From Dehalococcoidia bacterium (GTDB taxonomy: Bacteria; Chloroflexota; Dehalococcoidia; JAUSJJ01): 5,298 bases of DNA. Both the position numbers and the translations under genes were made by a program. The stretch covers positions 1-5,298 of the forward strand of contig JAUSJJ010000306.1 of NCBI GenBank assembly GCA_030647705.1, written 5' to 3'. A model generated the notes under the pieces. It searched no databases and was not told the DNA's origin. It was given only the letters and a program-made list of their open reading frames with translations. Position 1 is the first letter of the stretch; every line of letters starts with the position of its first letter. This document shows, piece after piece, positions 5,208-5,298 of the stretch.

Positions 5208-5298
5208 CCACCGCGTCCTTGGCCGTCTCCGCCGCAGAGTTGAGCACGAAGAGCGCAGCTTTCGCATCCTCCATCTGGTATTGCTCCAGCATGGAGTA
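5182..5298 (-). pseudogene. porA: Truncated pyruvate:ferredoxin oxidoreductase alpha subunit (porA), 5' end beyond window
   Basis: The frame open from the edge reads YSMLEQYQMEDAKAALFVL followed by NSAAETAKDAVDRL. This is the start of the alpha-subunit C-terminal domain (typically EEYRxEDAExxxVxxGSTAGTAKxxVDELR). After AVDR the alpha similarity ends abruptly, and the frame meets a TGA (5182-5184) six codons further on. The bases from about 5207 downward belong to the end of PorB in another frame. An intact PorA would continue for roughly 120-130 residues. The upstream part is not visible, so how much of porA survives is unknown. A real deletion fits best; an assembly collapse is the alternative. 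Confidence 0.7.

Noticed and set aside
5040..5267. 75-codon minus-strand frame beginning with Met at 5267 as an intact small protein
   Set aside because: Its first ~20 residues are an out-of-frame reading of porA sequence, and only the rest is PorB-like. It is a by-product of the deletion junction, not a designed gene.

Overview
The window is G+C-rich, and every gene I can support is read from the minus strand, so transcription runs from high to low coordinates. The gene content points to a bacterium with anaerobic or microaerobic ferredoxin-based carbon metabolism. It includes two 2-oxoacid:ferredoxin oxidoreductase (OFOR) loci, one of them broken, a YfhL-type 2[4Fe-4S] ferredoxin, and a protein of the methyltetrahydrofolate methyltransferase / dihydropteroate synthase fold. 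From memory, the style of the phosphoribosyltransferase and the dienelactone-hydrolase-like protein recalls Chloroflexota and other deep-branching G+C-rich lineages. That placement is only a guess, because there is no rRNA or marker gene to test it.

Right end (about 4979-5298): remains of a pyruvate-type OFOR. A PorA (alpha subunit) fragment enters from the window edge. It is joined within a few bases, and out of frame, to the last ~75 codons of a PorB (beta subunit). About 1 kb that would normally separate these two points is absent. The PorB tail itself carries a second, single-base frameshift. Unless these are sequencing or assembly errors, the por locus is a pseudogene.

Centre right (3143-4959): a tight three-gene operon encoding a COG1926-type phosphoribosyltransferase, a PNPOx-like flavin split-barrel protein (ATGA overlap) and a dienelactone-hydrolase-like alpha/beta hydrolase (12-base gap). 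Two small hairpins lie just past the hydrolase stop. A 90-residue ferredoxin gene (2776-3048) with a strong Shine-Dalgarno sequence follows.

Centre (2446-2775): about 325 bases without a gene, containing four separate stem-loops. Two of these are fully paired, with G-U wobbles, only in the minus-strand transcript. There is also a cluster of GTTC/GAAC half-sites nearer the next gene.

Left (1-2445): a methyltransferase-fold gene translationally coupled, by an 11-base overlap, to a fused gamma-alpha subunit of an intact 2-oxoacid:ferredoxin oxidoreductase (KorA type). That gene runs off the left edge; the beta subunit would be expected beyond it. The most notable points are the por remnant, the methyltransferase-like protein with apparently altered pterin-site residues coupled to korA, and the cluster of RNA-like hairpins between the ferredoxin and that operon.
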